From JAGQOZ01 sp041399205 (GTDB taxonomy: Bacteria > Planctomycetota > Planctomycetia > Pirellulales > Pirellulaceae): a stretch of DNA of 64,000 nucleotides. Within the stretch, counting starts at the first letter, position 1, and each line of letters starts with the position of its first letter. The notes beneath the pieces are model-generated. The model had not been told where the DNA came from. It did no database searches and saw nothing but the letters and a program-made list of their open reading frames with translations. The position numbers and the translations under genes are program-made. Below are positions 7,987 through 19,285 of the stretch, one piece after another. The stretch is from the NCBI GenBank assembly GCA_041399205.1, contig JAWKTK010000028.1, positions 46,275 through 110,274 of the forward strand, given 5' to 3'.

Positions 7987-10900
7987 ATGCGATACGTTTC
8001 GCTCAGAAGCATTTTGATGGTCCTGTTGAGTTTGTCTGTCCGCGTCCATGCGGAGCCAAGCTTTTCGAACCAACAGATTGAATTCTTTGAACGAGAAGTC
8101 CGGCCGATCTTGGCTGAACATTGTTATTCCTGTCACAGTACATCGGCCGACAAATTAAAAGCCGGTTTGGTCTTGGACAGTCATGAAGGAGTATTGCAAG
8201 GCGGTGATTCCGGGCCAGCGGTGGTGCCGCAGAACGTGGACGAGAGTTTGTTGATTCAAGCGGTTCGCTACGAAGCGTTCGAAATGCCGCCTCGTGGAAA
8301 ATTGAGTGATCAACAGATTCAAACGCTGGAACGCTGGGTGGCAGACGGCGCGGCGTGGCCGACCGAGTCGGATGTGAAGGTGGCCAAACGAGAATTCGAT
8401 TGGGATCAGCGCCGCGAAGAACATTGGTCTTGGCAACCGATTCAGGTTTCGCCCGTGCCAGAAGCATTTGACGCCAAATACGGAATGATTCGCAACCGCG
8501 TCGATCAATATCTGGCTCAGCGATTAGAACAAGCCAATGTGCCGGTCGCTACTGAAGCAGATAAGGTAGCGTTGGTGCGCCGGCTTTATTTTGATCTGAT
8601 TGGTTTGCCGCCGACCGTACAGCAGGTGGATCAATTTCTGACAGATTCGCAATCCGATGCGTACGAACGCTTGGTGGATGACTTGCTGCGTTCGCCCCAT
8701 TTTGGCGAAAAATGGGCTCGGCACTGGATGGACTTAGTTCGCTACGCCGAAACTTGCGGGCACGAATTCGACTATCCGCTGCCGCATGCATATCGGTATC
8801 GAGACTACTTGATTCGCGCATTCAACGCGGACGTGCCGTACGATCAGTTTGTTCGCGAACATATCGCTGGCGACCTGCTGCCGCATCCTCGTCACAACCC
8901 GGAAGAAAAATACAACGAATCCATCATCGGCACTGGGTTCTGGTTCTTGGGCGAAGCGGTGCACGCGCCGACCGATGTGCGAGGTGACGAAGTGCTGCGC
9001 ATTGACAATCAAATTGATGTGATGTGCAAAACGTTTCTCGGTCTGACCGTCGGGTGTGCTCGATGCCATGACCATAAATTCGATCCGATTCCCACCAAAG
9101 ATTATTACGCGTTGGCCGGATTCCTGCAGAGTTCGCGTCGACAAGAAGCGATGTTGGATCCGGGGCAAAAAATTGAAACGGCCGTGGCAGAATTACAGCG
9201 AACGCATACATCGGCCGAACAGAAGTTGATTGCCAATGTCGTTGCCCAACTGCAAGATTGGGCGGTCCGTGATGACCAGGAACTGCAGCCGCTGGTGGAA
9301 CTCAGTGCGCAATCACATCCGCGGTCGAATTCAAACAATACTAATCAATCGGCTGCCGTCTGTTTTACCGACTTTTCTTCGCTGGAGGATTGGTTCGTGA
9401 CAGGGCCAGCTTTTTCAGCGCAGCCGGTCGCTGGTTGGAACGGTTCTGCAGCGGCACCGGCGTTTCGTCCGTCGACTTCGATCGCCAGTGACTCGTTGGC
9501 CGCACCGCTGCACGGAGCGTTACGTTCTCCGACGTTCGAATTGAAGCATGATCATATTCACTATCGGATCAAGGCCAAGAATGCGCAGATTCGCTTGATT
9601 GTGGATGGCTACACCATGGACACGTTCGCGCCCTCCTGTTTGCGGATTGCACGCTGAAGAACGTCGATACTGGCGGAGAATGGACGTGGGTGACACAGCA
9701 TCGAGACTTGAATCACTATCTAGGTCACCGAGCTCACATTGAAATCTTGGATCAAGGTGACGGTGTGGTGGAAATTGATCAAATCTGGTTTTCCAACGGC
9801 GGCCCACCCGATATTGATGCGGCGGAAGCGTTGTCCGCTGTCGATGACGCACCCGAGGATTCACATGTGGACCGGTTGCGAAGTTCGCTATCCGATTTGG
9901 CCGCAAAACTACAGCAGCGCAAACTTTCGAACCAAGAAGCGAATTTCCTGAATACGCTGTTGCAGCGCAACCTGATTTCGCTCGGCCCAGAATTGCAGAA
10001 CAACTCCAGCAAGCCGAATCACTTAAAGCAGATCTGGCCAAACGTATTCCGGAGCCCGTTTCCGTCATGGCGCTGACCGACGGAACGGGCGAAGAAGAAT
10101 TTGTGCACATCCGCGGCAGTCACGCGAATTTGGGCGAACCCGTTGAACGACGCTTTCTGTTGGCTATTTCGGGCGAACAGCAGAATTCGGTCGGTGATCG
10201 AAGTGGCCGACTGGAGTTGGCGCGCGCATGACGGCTGCGAATAATCCGTTCTTGTCACGAGTGATGGTGAATCGGTTGTGGCATCATTTGATGGGCCGAG
10301 GAATCGTGGTGACGGTCGACGATTTTGGTGTGATGGGCCAGCCACCTTCTCATCCAGAGCTATTGGATTGGCTGGCGCAAGATTTCATGGACCACCATTG
10401 GTCTATCAAGCATGTGATTCGCGAAATCGTTTGTTCGTCCTCCTATCGACGCAGTTCTTCAGCGGACGATATCGAGCTGGCCGATGCGGTTCGCCTGGAT
10501 CCTACGAATCAGCTCTGGTGGCGTACGGATGTAAGACGTTTGACCGCCGAAGCGATTCGAGATTCCTTGTTGGCCGTTTCCGGTTCGCTGGACGAAACGA
10601 TGTTTGGTCCCAGTGTTCCCGTGCATATTACGTCGTTTATGGAAGGACGCGGCAGGCCGGAAAGTGGTCCGCTGGATGGGAACGGTAGGCGAAGTATTTA
10701 CATTCAAGTTCGTCGGAATTTTCTTTCGCCCATGATGCTGGCGTTTGATATGCCCAGCCCGTTCAATACGATGGGCAGGCGCAGCAAATCGTTGGTTCCT
10801 TCGCAGTCCTTGATCATGATGAATCATCCGTTGGTGCAGCAACAAGCACAGCGTTGGGCCGAAAAATTGTTGGCGGCAGAAGCCGATCCGCTTCAACGAA

Positions 10901-11078
10901 TTCAGCAAGCCGTTCGGGCGGCAACGGGCCGGCATCCTACCGAACAACAGTGCGACGCCATTTACAGTTTGTTCAGCAACAGGCCGCCGCGTATGAATGT
11001 GAAGAAAATGATTTGCGAATCTGGTCGGACGTATGCCACATGGTGCTGAACATGAAGGACTTCATGTTCCTGAACTAG
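7987..11078 (+). pseudogene. PSCyt1-DUF1549-DUF1553 (PSD1) cytochrome c protein, four frameshifts
   Basis: The reconstructed product is just over 1000 residues. ATG 7987 gives a signal peptide (MRYVSLRSILMVLLSLSVRVHA). The PSCyt1 heme motif is CYSCH (about residue 47); the DUF1549 domain follows (DKVALVRRLYFDLIGLPPT... VRYAETCGHEFDY) with a second heme-like CARCHDHK. The C-terminal DUF1553 domain contains NRLWHHLMGRGIV, RLTAEAIRDSLLAVSG and the ending CHMVLNMKDFMFLN. The frame breaks near 9640, 10000, 10225 and 11000, and homology resumes each time in another frame. The readable pieces are 7987-9657, 9690-~10000, ~9995-10225, 10228-~11000 and ~11000-11078. Proteins of this family are abundant in planctomycetes, are exported and are often paired with DUF1501 genes, as here. 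Their reaction is not established. The breaks may be consensus errors. Confidence 0.85.
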
Positions 11079-11125
11079 TGGAACTACGCGTCGGAATCCG
11101 CAACGAGGATGAAAAAGGTGTCGTA

Positions 11126-12550
11126 ATGCATTGTGGTCGATTTCGAAACCGGGCGGTCAGTCGCCGAGAAGTCTTGCGTCAGTGTTCCAATGGGTTCGGC
11201 GCGGTGGCTCTGTCGGCGCTGATGGCTAAATGGACTCCCGCAGCAACTTCACTGCAGCCGAAGCAGCCACATTTTGATCCACAAGTCAACAGCGTCATCT
11301 TCTTGTATATGGACGGCGGTCCGTCTCAACTGGATACGTTTGATTACAAGCCGTTGCTAGACCGTTTTGATGGTCAAGATCCTCGGCAGGCTATCGGCAA
11401 GTTGGAACCGACTCAGTTCAACAACATTGGCACCGTGATGAAGTCGCCGTGGAAGTTTGGCCGCTACGGAGAATCAGGGAATTGGGTCAGTGATCTGTTT
11501 CCACATCTGCAAAAGCAAGTGGATGATTTGGCGTTTCTGAAAGGCATGACCAGCACGTTTTCAGAACATACGTTTGCCAATTATTTCTTGCATACCGGGT
11601 CGGGCCTGCAGGGGCGTCCCAGCATGGGCGCGTGGGTTAACTATGGTTTGGGAACCATGAATGAAGACCTGCCGGGTTTTGTGGTTTTGAATGGAGGACT
11701 GATTCCACCGGGCGGCTTGGATAATTTTAATTCGGGATTTTTGCCGGCGACGTATCAAGGTTCTATCTTCAAATCGTCGGAAAATCCGGTGGCGAATATT
11801 CGTCGCAGTGAAGTCAGCGAAGTCGCTCAGCGGAACAAGCTGGCGTTGCTGCAGCAGTTGGACCAAGGGATTGTGGATCGAATTGGTTCGGAAGATAGCC
11901 TGGAAACGGCGATTGCCAACTATGAAACCGCATTCAAAATGCAGTCGTCCGTTCCGGAATTGATGGACCTTTCGCAAGAAACAGAATCGACCAAACGCAT
12001 GTACGGCATGGAAGATGAATGGAACGGCACTAAAACGTTTGCGCGGCAATGCCTGGTCGCGCGACGGTTGGTGGAACGAGGAGTTCGGTTTATTGAATTG
12101 ACATGTCCCGGCGGCAATGGAGATCGTTGGGATCAGCATAGTAACCTTCGCGACGGGCATACCAAGAATTGCCGAACCGTAGATCAGCCGATCGCCGCAT
12201 TGATTCAGGACTTAAAGCAGCGAGGTTTATTCGAATCGACGTTGTTGGTCTGGGCGGGCGAATTCGGACGTACGCCGTTCGCACAAGGTCGTGACGGGCG
12301 AGATCACAATCCGTTTGGATTCACGGTTTGGTTGGCAGGTGGCGGAATCAAAGGGGGCGTTTCGTACGGTGCAACCGACGAATGGGGGTACAAAGCCATT
12401 GAAGGCAAACTGGAAATCCACGACCTGCACGCGACCATGCTGCACTTGTTGGGCGTCGATCACACTCGCAGCACCTTCCGCTTTAGTGGACGAGACATGC
12501 GGTTGACCGATGTGCACGGTAACGTGATTCACGAAATCCTAGACGCATAG
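11126..12550 (+). CDS. DUF1501 protein (sulfatase-like fold, Tat signal)
   Basis: 474 residues from ATG 11126, chosen because it sits directly before a twin-arginine leader (SRREVLRQCSNGFGAVALSALM). An open frame runs further upstream but overlaps the end of the PSD1 gene. Typical DUF1501 blocks are present: VIFLYMDGGPSQLDTFDYKP, HTFANYFLHTGSGLQGRPSMGAWV, and the C-terminal WAGEFGRTPFAQGRDGRDHNPFGFTVW with DLHATMLHLLGVDH. The family resembles alkaline phosphatase/sulfatase folds and is exported folded by the Tat system. The gene starts 47 bp after the PSD1 stop, the usual two-gene operon of planctomycetes. The two proteins probably work together on an extracellular substrate; this is inference. 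The frame is intact. Confidence 0.92.
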   Translation: MHCGRFRNRAVSRREVLRQCSNGFGAVALSALMAKWTPAATSLQPKQPHFDPQVNSVIFLYMDGGPSQLDTFDYKPLLDRFDGQDPRQAIGKLEPTQFNNIGTVMKSPWKFGRYGESGNWVSDLFPHLQKQVDDLAFLKGMTSTFSEHTFANYFLHTGSGLQGRPSMGAWVNYGLGTMNEDLPGFVVLNGGLIPPGGLDNFNSGFLPATYQGSIFKSSENPVANIRRSEVSEVAQRNKLALLQQLDQGIVDRIGSEDSLETAIANYETAFKMQSSVPELMDLSQETESTKRMYGMEDEWNGTKTFARQCLVARRLVERGVRFIELTCPGGNGDRWDQHSNLRDGHTKNCRTVDQPIAALIQDLKQRGLFESTLLVWAGEFGRTPFAQGRDGRDHNPFGFTVWLAGGGIKGGVSYGATDEWGYKAIEGKLEIHDLHATMLHLLGVDHTRSTFRFSGRDMRLTDVHGNVIHEILDA

Positions 12551-12651
12551 TCTATCCCGTTGTCATCCTGGAGGCCCCAAGAAAACAGCACCGTCCTAGC
12601 GCGAAGCGTCAGTTTTGATGTTGCGCATTTGCGTTTTCCGGCGGGGTTTCC

Positions 12652-12716
12652 TAGCCCGAAGCGTCAGCGAGGGACCAGAGAAACACTCCGTTTTCCCTCG
12701 CTAACGCGTCGGGCTA
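12652..12716. repeat. Dispersed inverted repeat, family TAGCCCGAAGCGTCAG, copy 1
   Basis: A 23-bp arm at 12652-12674 (beginning TAGCCCGAAGCGTCAGCGAG) pairs at 21 of 23 positions with 12694-12716 across a 19-base loop. A further ~30 bp upstream (12622-12651, GTTGCGCATTTGCGTTTTCC then GGCGG) also belongs to the element, since it recurs beside the copy at 51.4 kb. The element lies between convergently ended DUF1501 transcription and the M24 gene, and could act as a terminator. Confidence 0.85.
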
Positions 12717-12817
12717 TGAAAAATCGCAACTTCAAAAAGCGTCAGCGAGTGGACAATACGCTCACTTGAACCATGCGCCGTTGAAATCTGCATTCATCTA
12801 ATCCAGAGGAGATAATT

Positions 12818-13933
12818 GTGTCGTTACTTGATATCGACGTCCAGGCGTGTCGCGTTCGTCAACAGAGATTGCTTGAATACTTGCGTGCGGCACAAATTGA
12901 AATGGCGGTAATTTCCAGCATTGAACACATTCAGTATTTCGTGGGGCCGCGATTTGCTTGGACCTTTCAACCACTGGCAGCCATTCGAACAGACGACGGG
13001 CATGTGACGCTGGTGGCTCCCGAACGTCGGATGCCGGAAATTCATGCCGCGGATGACGTGGTGCCGTACGAAGCGCAGTGGTTGTCGACGTTGCGAAATG
13101 ACCAACGACAGGAGGCGTCCAAAGTCTTGGCGAATTCGCTGGGCAATGTGGCCCAGGTGAAACGCTGGGGCGTGGAGTATTCTTGTTTTTCACGCTATTT
13201 GCCGGTGGCCGATACAGCCGAATACATTGATTTGGATCCGCATTTCTTACAGATGCGACGCCGCAAAGATCCAGATGAACTGGCCAAGATTGAAAAGGCG
13301 ATTGCCGGAACGGGAAGAATGTATGAAGTGGCGCGCCAGCTGATTCGACCCGGCGTTAACGAACTAGATGTCTTTAACGAATTGCAGTCGGCCGCCGTTC
13401 GCGAATTCGACGAACCCTTGACCGGCACCGGAAATGATTACCGCTGTGCAGCTCGAGGCGGCGCGCCGCGAAATCGCAACGCTCAGCCCGGTGAACTCTA
13501 TATTCTAGATTTGGGGCCTGCGTATCGAGGCTACTTTGCGGATAATGCGCGAACGATTGCCGTGTCTGATGTTTCCGAACTACAAGATCAAGCATGGCAA
13601 CAAATCATGTTGGCATTCAAACATATCGAAGCGACTGTCAAGCCCGGCGTAAGCTGTCGACAATTGTTTGAACAAGTGAGCGAAGTCTTATCGGAATCTG
13701 CTGTTGGCGTTTTTAATCATCACCTAGGACATGGCATTGGCTTGTTTCCTCATGAAGGGCCGCATTTGAATCCGAATTGGAACGATACGTTTCAGGAAGG
13801 TGACGTCTTTGCTGCGGAACCTGGTTTGTACGACCCTAAATTAAATGTGGGGATGCGGATTGAAAATGATTATTTGGTCACGGAAAATGGCGTCCGCAAA
13901 TTGACTCCGTTTCCGCTAGAGCTGAAACTATAG
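12818..13933 (+). CDS. M24 family metallopeptidase (Xaa-Pro aminopeptidase-like)
   Basis: 371 residues, GTG start at 12818 with the ribosome-binding site AGAGGAGAT at about 12805-12813. The N-terminal creatinase-like domain covers residues 1-150. The pita-bread catalytic domain has all five metal ligands: D231 and D242 (DLGPAYRGYFADNART), H305 (HHLGHGIGLF), E334 (AAEPGLY) and E349 (GMRIENDYLV). The family uses two Mn, Co or Zn ions to cleave N-terminal residues, usually before proline. No signal peptide is seen, so it is probably cytoplasmic. The frame is intact. Substrate choice (aminopeptidase P or prolidase) cannot be set from the sequence alone. Confidence 0.93.
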   Translation: MSLLDIDVQACRVRQQRLLEYLRAAQIEMAVISSIEHIQYFVGPRFAWTFQPLAAIRTDDGHVTLVAPERRMPEIHAADDVVPYEAQWLSTLRNDQRQEASKVLANSLGNVAQVKRWGVEYSCFSRYLPVADTAEYIDLDPHFLQMRRRKDPDELAKIEKAIAGTGRMYEVARQLIRPGVNELDVFNELQSAAVREFDEPLTGTGNDYRCAARGGAPRNRNAQPGELYILDLGPAYRGYFADNARTIAVSDVSELQDQAWQQIMLAFKHIEATVKPGVSCRQLFEQVSEVLSESAVGVFNHHLGHGIGLFPHEGPHLNPNWNDTFQEGDVFAAEPGLYDPKLNVGMRIENDYLVTENGVRKLTPFPLELKL

Positions 13934-14018
13934 GTCGACGGTTTGTTGCTTACTTCTAAGTAGAAAACGGAATTCGTTGCGTGTGGACGCAGACGATAGC
14001 ACGACAGGGTATTAACGG

Positions 14019-14573
14019 ATGAAGTCACTTCGAGGCCAATTGTTAGTTGCGTCACCGCAATTGCCGGATCCCAACTTTTATCGATCTGTGGTGATGATTC
14101 TGGATCATGACGAAGACGGCGCGATGGGGCTGATCTTGAATCGAACGTGTTCGCGAACGCTGAAAGACATTTGGCCGCTCATTTCGAATCGTCCTTGTTT
14201 GTCCAATGCTCTGATCGGCGTGGGTGGCCCGGTGGAAGGGCCGTTATTGGCGCTGCACAACAATCCATTGCTGGATGAATTTCAGGTTTTGCCTGGGGTC
14301 TTCTTTTCGCAGAAGCGCGAATCCATTGAACAGCTCGTGACGGACGGAAAATCGTCGATTCGCATTTTCTTGGGGTATGCTGGCTGGGGCGGCGGGCAAT
14401 TGTAATGGGAAATGGAAGAAGGTAGCTGGTTAGTGATGCCCGCTGCAGATCGTCATGTATTTGAATTGGACGAAGATTCGCTCTGGCAACACGCTGCGCG
14501 CACCATCGGTTTACAAGTCGCACAAACCGTCACCGGTGCTCGTCGAGTTCCCGAAGATCCTTCGGTCAACTAG
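14019..14573 (+). CDS. AlgH/UPF0301 family protein with in-frame stop
   Basis: 184 codons from ATG 14019 to TAG 14571-14573. It has the family's N-terminus (LRGQLLVASPQLPDPNFYRSVVMILDH), the GAMGLILNR block, GGPVEGPLLALH and GYAGWGGGQL. The codon after GGGQL is TAA (14403-14405), yet the same frame continues WEMEEGSWLVMPAADRHVFELD, the normal AlgH C-terminus where the family has GQLEWEM. A single GAA to TAA change therefore explains the stop. It could be a sequence error or a truncation to 128 residues. The biochemical role of the family is unclear. It sits 85 bp after the M24 gene on the same strand. Confidence 0.85.
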
Positions 14574-14609
14574 TTCCGCGAACGGCATCGTTCGGTCATT
14601 TGGCCAGTA

Positions 14610-17600
14610 TCACGCGAATTCTTTGCGCTGTCGAAGCGCGATCAACATTGTCAGTGTTGATACCGATAACAGCCAGGGCCGAAACGCTGGTTCCGGCACA
14701 TTGACCACTCGCCAATTTGCGTTCCAACCTTGGCAATTCTCACATTCGCCCAGGAGCGAAAATTCGGATTCTAGATCGCTCAATTGCCAGCCTGATGGCA
14801 TCAGTCCCTCGTACACTCGAGTTCCAATTCCCTGTCCATTTGCCTGAACTAATGCAAACGATGTTGCTATCAAGATGTCGTCAGTATCAACATCCACAGA
14901 CAATGCGTTCAGTAGCCCGTCAGGTGAATCAATTCGCAGCGCGGTTGTCCGGATGCCAAACGATTCGAACAATACGTCTCCCGTTTGATAGTCGTACGTT
15001 ATCTGAAAACCTGGTTCCGGTTCGAACAATCCGAACGCATGCAGATCGTCCAACTGACAAGCTCGAATTGAATCGTCCGTATTCGCCAACTGAACGTCGG
15101 CCGTTGCCACCACACACAGATCTTGCAGCACTTGCGACGTTGTCATGCGGGTAGGCAACCTTCCCGGCAACGTCAACGACCCCAACGGCGAATTGCCGGT
15201 AAGGCTCGTCCGAAACGCGTTGACTTCAGAGAACATTCCATCGGTCGCATTTTGTTGGTTTGAAGGTGCAAGATTTCGACCTGAGGAAAACAAGTGGAAT
15301 TCGTCTAGATGCAAAGTGCTGTTGGTCAGTTCCAGCGAACCGGTGTTAGCATCGTAGGTCAGCACAGACGTTTGCGGTTCGCATGAAATGGGGATCGAAT
15401 TGTTCAAATAGACGGCAGGCCGAGTACCTTGTTGCGTGGCAAAGTTAACGCACAGTTGTCCCGCGACAATTCGTTCATCCAATCCTGTCCCCGCGATTGC
15501 TCCTAAATCTAATTGATCAAAGCCGGCCGGATCCAACTTGAAAAACTTGTTTTCGGTAAAGACGTCAAATAGTCCCGTCAGCTGCGTTGGCCGATCGCCG
15601 GTAAAGATGCTGCTTTGACTGACCATCTCTAACGTAGTCAGATCCACACCTAGCGCTTGAATTCCCATGCGTCCGGTATCGGGATCATACGAAACAAACA
15701 CGGCGTCTTCTGAATTGCAACCGGTAACGACCCAATCAGGATTGCCATTGAAGTAGGCGGCCGTGATGGGACTACCTCCGAGATGCGAACCGGAGACGCA
15801 AAAATCACGAGCCAAAAATTCGGGCGTATAGCCATCACCCACGTTGACGATCAGGCCATCGAAACCTGCTGGATCCAGTTTGAAATACTTGTTGGGCGTG
15901 TAGACGTCAAATAGATTGCCAATGGTCGTCGGTTTATCTCCGGTGAACGAACCAGAACGCGACACGATTTCGATGGTGGTCAGCGGAGTGTCTAAGGATT
16001 CCATTCGCATGTCGCCCGACTTTGGATCGAACGCCAGCGAGACAGCTCCTTCGGTCACCACGTCGGCTTGATACAAGCAGCCCAACAGCGGCGTCAGCGG
16101 TTCGCCTTGAAATCCCACGTATTCCACACCACCTCCGCCTCGATACGAACCCGCCGCACACAGCTCTTGCCGGATTTCCATGTCGGTCAATCCGTCCATG
16201 TCGAAAGCACCAAAATTCAAGCTGGAAAATCCATCTGTATCCAAATGAAATCGCTTTTGATCGGTAGATACATCAAACAATCCGCCGAACTCAGTGGGAG
16301 TCGGTTCTTGAAATCGGCCGGTGGTGGAAGTTAGCTGAGCGGTGGTGAGGCCAGCACCCGACGTACCAACGTGAATGGTTCCGGTTTGTCGATTGACGAA
16401 CAAATCCACTTGCTTCGGATCGTTGGAAGTGGGTGACAGATTAGGGCGAATGATGCTGGCTCCCTGCGATCCAGCGCAGCCCACACAAGAACCTTCGACA
16501 GAGACGTCTTGAATGAATTCGGTTAACGTTGTGCCGGGCTCGACCACCGGTCCGAACACCACGACATCTCGTCCGGCCGGGTCTAAGACAAACATTTCGT
16601 CAGGTCGAACATAGTCAAATAAACTGGGGATGCCATCCGGAAACGGCGTCCCCGTAAAGATCCCAGAAGCCGATTGGATTTCCAACGTCGTCATCGGAAC
16701 GCCGTTGGCAACCGCCACTACCATAGACGTTTCCGGATCATAGGCAATGGTTGCCAGGCTCCCATCCCTGCTGGGAACCGCCAAACCGGAACGCTGTGCA
16801 AACGATATCCCGCAAGTGGCCAGCGGCGTAGGGATGTCGTTCAAGTAAACTTCGTTCGGGCCGGAAACGCACAGGTTTTGCGCCAATTCTTCCGGATCCA
16901 AACCCGCAGGTAGGATTCCGGATAAATCCAAGTCAGGCAAGTCGGTGTTTTGGTAAATGCCAAAACCGTTGTCCACTTGGAATAACGCTGTGTTGGCGGG
17001 GACTTCCACGGTGGCAGATGGAAACTGCTGTGATTCAGAAAGGACGGCTAAATACCGAGAACTCTGCTGTTTCGCTTCATACCGAACGTCGCCCGTTTCC
17101 GGATGGTAATGCAACCGAGCCACCGGTAGGTCGTCCGGGCCGCACTGGCGCAGTTGGTGATTTGCTAGTCCGTTTAGATGCACGCTTTCGATTGTGCTTC
17201 CATCCAGAAACGAACCTTGATAACAAAAGCCATACCCAGCATCGACGTGGGGCGAACCATCGGTCGGTGCCAATTTCAAATCGGTTTTCAGAATGCCCGG
17301 AAACGTGACTTCGGCAAGCCCGGCGTTTTGATTCGTGCGTGAATGTTCGTTGATTCCTGGCGTTGCGAACGGCGATTCGACATCCGCAACGGATCGGAGT
17401 GAAAAACGATGCATTCGCTGACCTAAACTTTCGACCAGCACGTTGCCGCTGTTCGGATCATAGTTGACCGTGACAATGCGGTCGGAGGAATCGAGTTCGT
17501 TCAGGCAGCCCAATAATGGACGCAATGCATTGTTTTGCCACCGCAAGGAATCTTCATAGCCATCGGCATACGTTACCGTTCCGCACAGTTCTTGGCGAAT

Positions 17601-18985
17601 TTGGTCTCCAGTTACCGCCGCTGCATCAACGATGCCGCCAAAGTTGGTTGCATTAAAACCATTGGCGTTTTGTTTCAGAACCAGGTCGGGACGAAACTGA
17701 TCTTCTGGGCTCGGCAAGATAGGCGAATCAGGTGCCAAAAACAACTGGTTTTGATTCGAAATGCGCACTGAAGTGACGGGCTGGCCGCTGGAACGAAAGC
17801 GGATTTCGTCGTCTTGATAGGTTAGATACGCCAGACGATTTTCGTTGGCTGCTGGCGGCGACGGACACGCCGGAATCTGTTGAACCGTGCCGTTGATGTA
17901 CGCCGCAGTGACCGCTTGACCAGTCAATGTCTTGCCGGTGAAGCAGAGATCGGAACCGGAAATATCATCGATCTGACCGGTTGTGGATTGCCACGCGGCA
18001 AAACCCTCTGCTGCCTGATAGGAAACCAGCGACGGAGTGTCCGGTGTTTGAGATACGGAGCGAAGTTCGAATTCCTGCACAGGCTGGTCCAGACTTTCAA
18101 TCCGGATGCCTCGAGTGCTGCTGTCGAAATTCACCGACACCGCATTTCGCACGTCACGCTGCTGGATCAAACAGCCCAGTAACGGAAGCAGTGGATCATT
18201 ATTCCAGCGAACGGCAGGATCGTTGCCATTGGCTAACGAACCTACGGCACACAGATCTGTGCGAAGCACATCGTCCGTAAGGCCGACTGGCAGCGTTGGT
18301 CCGAATCCGGCTTCCACAATGCCGGCCGGTTCCAACAGGAATACCTTGTCATTTCGAAGCAGATCAAACGGACCATCTAGAACGGCTGGATTACTGTTCA
18401 TAAACAACTGCTGAGCCGAAGTAATTTGCAGAGTGGTGGTGGGTTGCAGGCGACTGAAATATGTCAGCGACCCGGAATCGGGCTGATGAAATTCAAATAC
18501 GCATGTCATTAGGCGCATTGGCCGGAGGTTTGGGCGGCGAGTTCACAGCCGGTGACCGCCAATCCGTTGATGGTGACGGAATCAAAGGATCCACCGCCTA
18601 CATACGAACCGTCAAAACACAAGTCGGCTGCCAGTTGTTCGGCGGTCAACATGGGCGAAAATACGAATCCAAAGTTTTCGACAAATCCAGCCGGATCCAG
18701 CTTAAAGAGTTTGTGCGAATGAAAAACGTCAAACAGCCCGGACAATGTTTCAGGGCGTTCGCCAACAAAGATCCCTTGGTGTGAAACAATTTGCAGTGTC
18801 GTCAGACGCTCTGACGGTTGGTCCATGTCAAAATAGAAGCCGGTTTCGTCCCAAAAGAATGGAATGGTCTGAGCGACCACGGACCGAGCGGACAATGTCG
18901 TCCAGCAAATAAGAACGAGCAAAAGGAAGTACGCCCAAGGAAAACTGCGTGTCCAAAGTTCGTGTCGGCCGAAACGGTAATCCAT
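14610..18985 (-). CDS. Giant PEP-CTERM protein of about 12 repeats (one frameshift)
   Basis: The reconstructed product is about 1450 residues, starting at ATG 18985 with a signal/anchor (FPWAYFLLLVLICWTTLSARSVVAQ). Twelve or so units of 100-115 residues follow. The best-kept pattern is LTTLEIVS.SG.FTG..PT...GLFDVFT..K.FKLDPAGF, then a spacer, L...LCV.GS..GG.....Y.NG....GC and YDP.TG.....SL..PL. Each unit keeps one Cys in the LC position and one near its end, which may form a disulfide. The C-terminus is a PEP-CTERM tail (NVPEPAFRPWLLSVSTLTMLIALRQRKEF). Frames 18509-18985 and 14610-~18515 join at about 18515, where one frameshift lies. Single copies of this module occur in other planctomycete secreted proteins (recollection, to be checked). 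The function is unknown; an adhesive or surface-layer role is a guess. Confidence 0.75.
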
Positions 18986-19285
18986 GAAGCTTCGCCTCCT
19001 GTCACCGAGGGATTCGGTTCGCCCAAACCGCAAGCAGGTTATGGTCGTGCGTGCTTCACCATGACCTACGATCGCCTGCGGCTTGGTTCGAACGGATGTG
19101 CCAGCGAACAAGGTGTATTCTCGCCAAACGCATCACTTGTTGCTTTGTGACGTACATGCCGCTGCGAACCGATTACCCTTCACGAAAATGTGAAAATTCG
19201 AAATATTTTGTCGTCTCCAGATATGACATTCCGCATGATACACCTCCCCTGCCCTGGATGCGACAAAGTTGTCTAGAATAATCGC

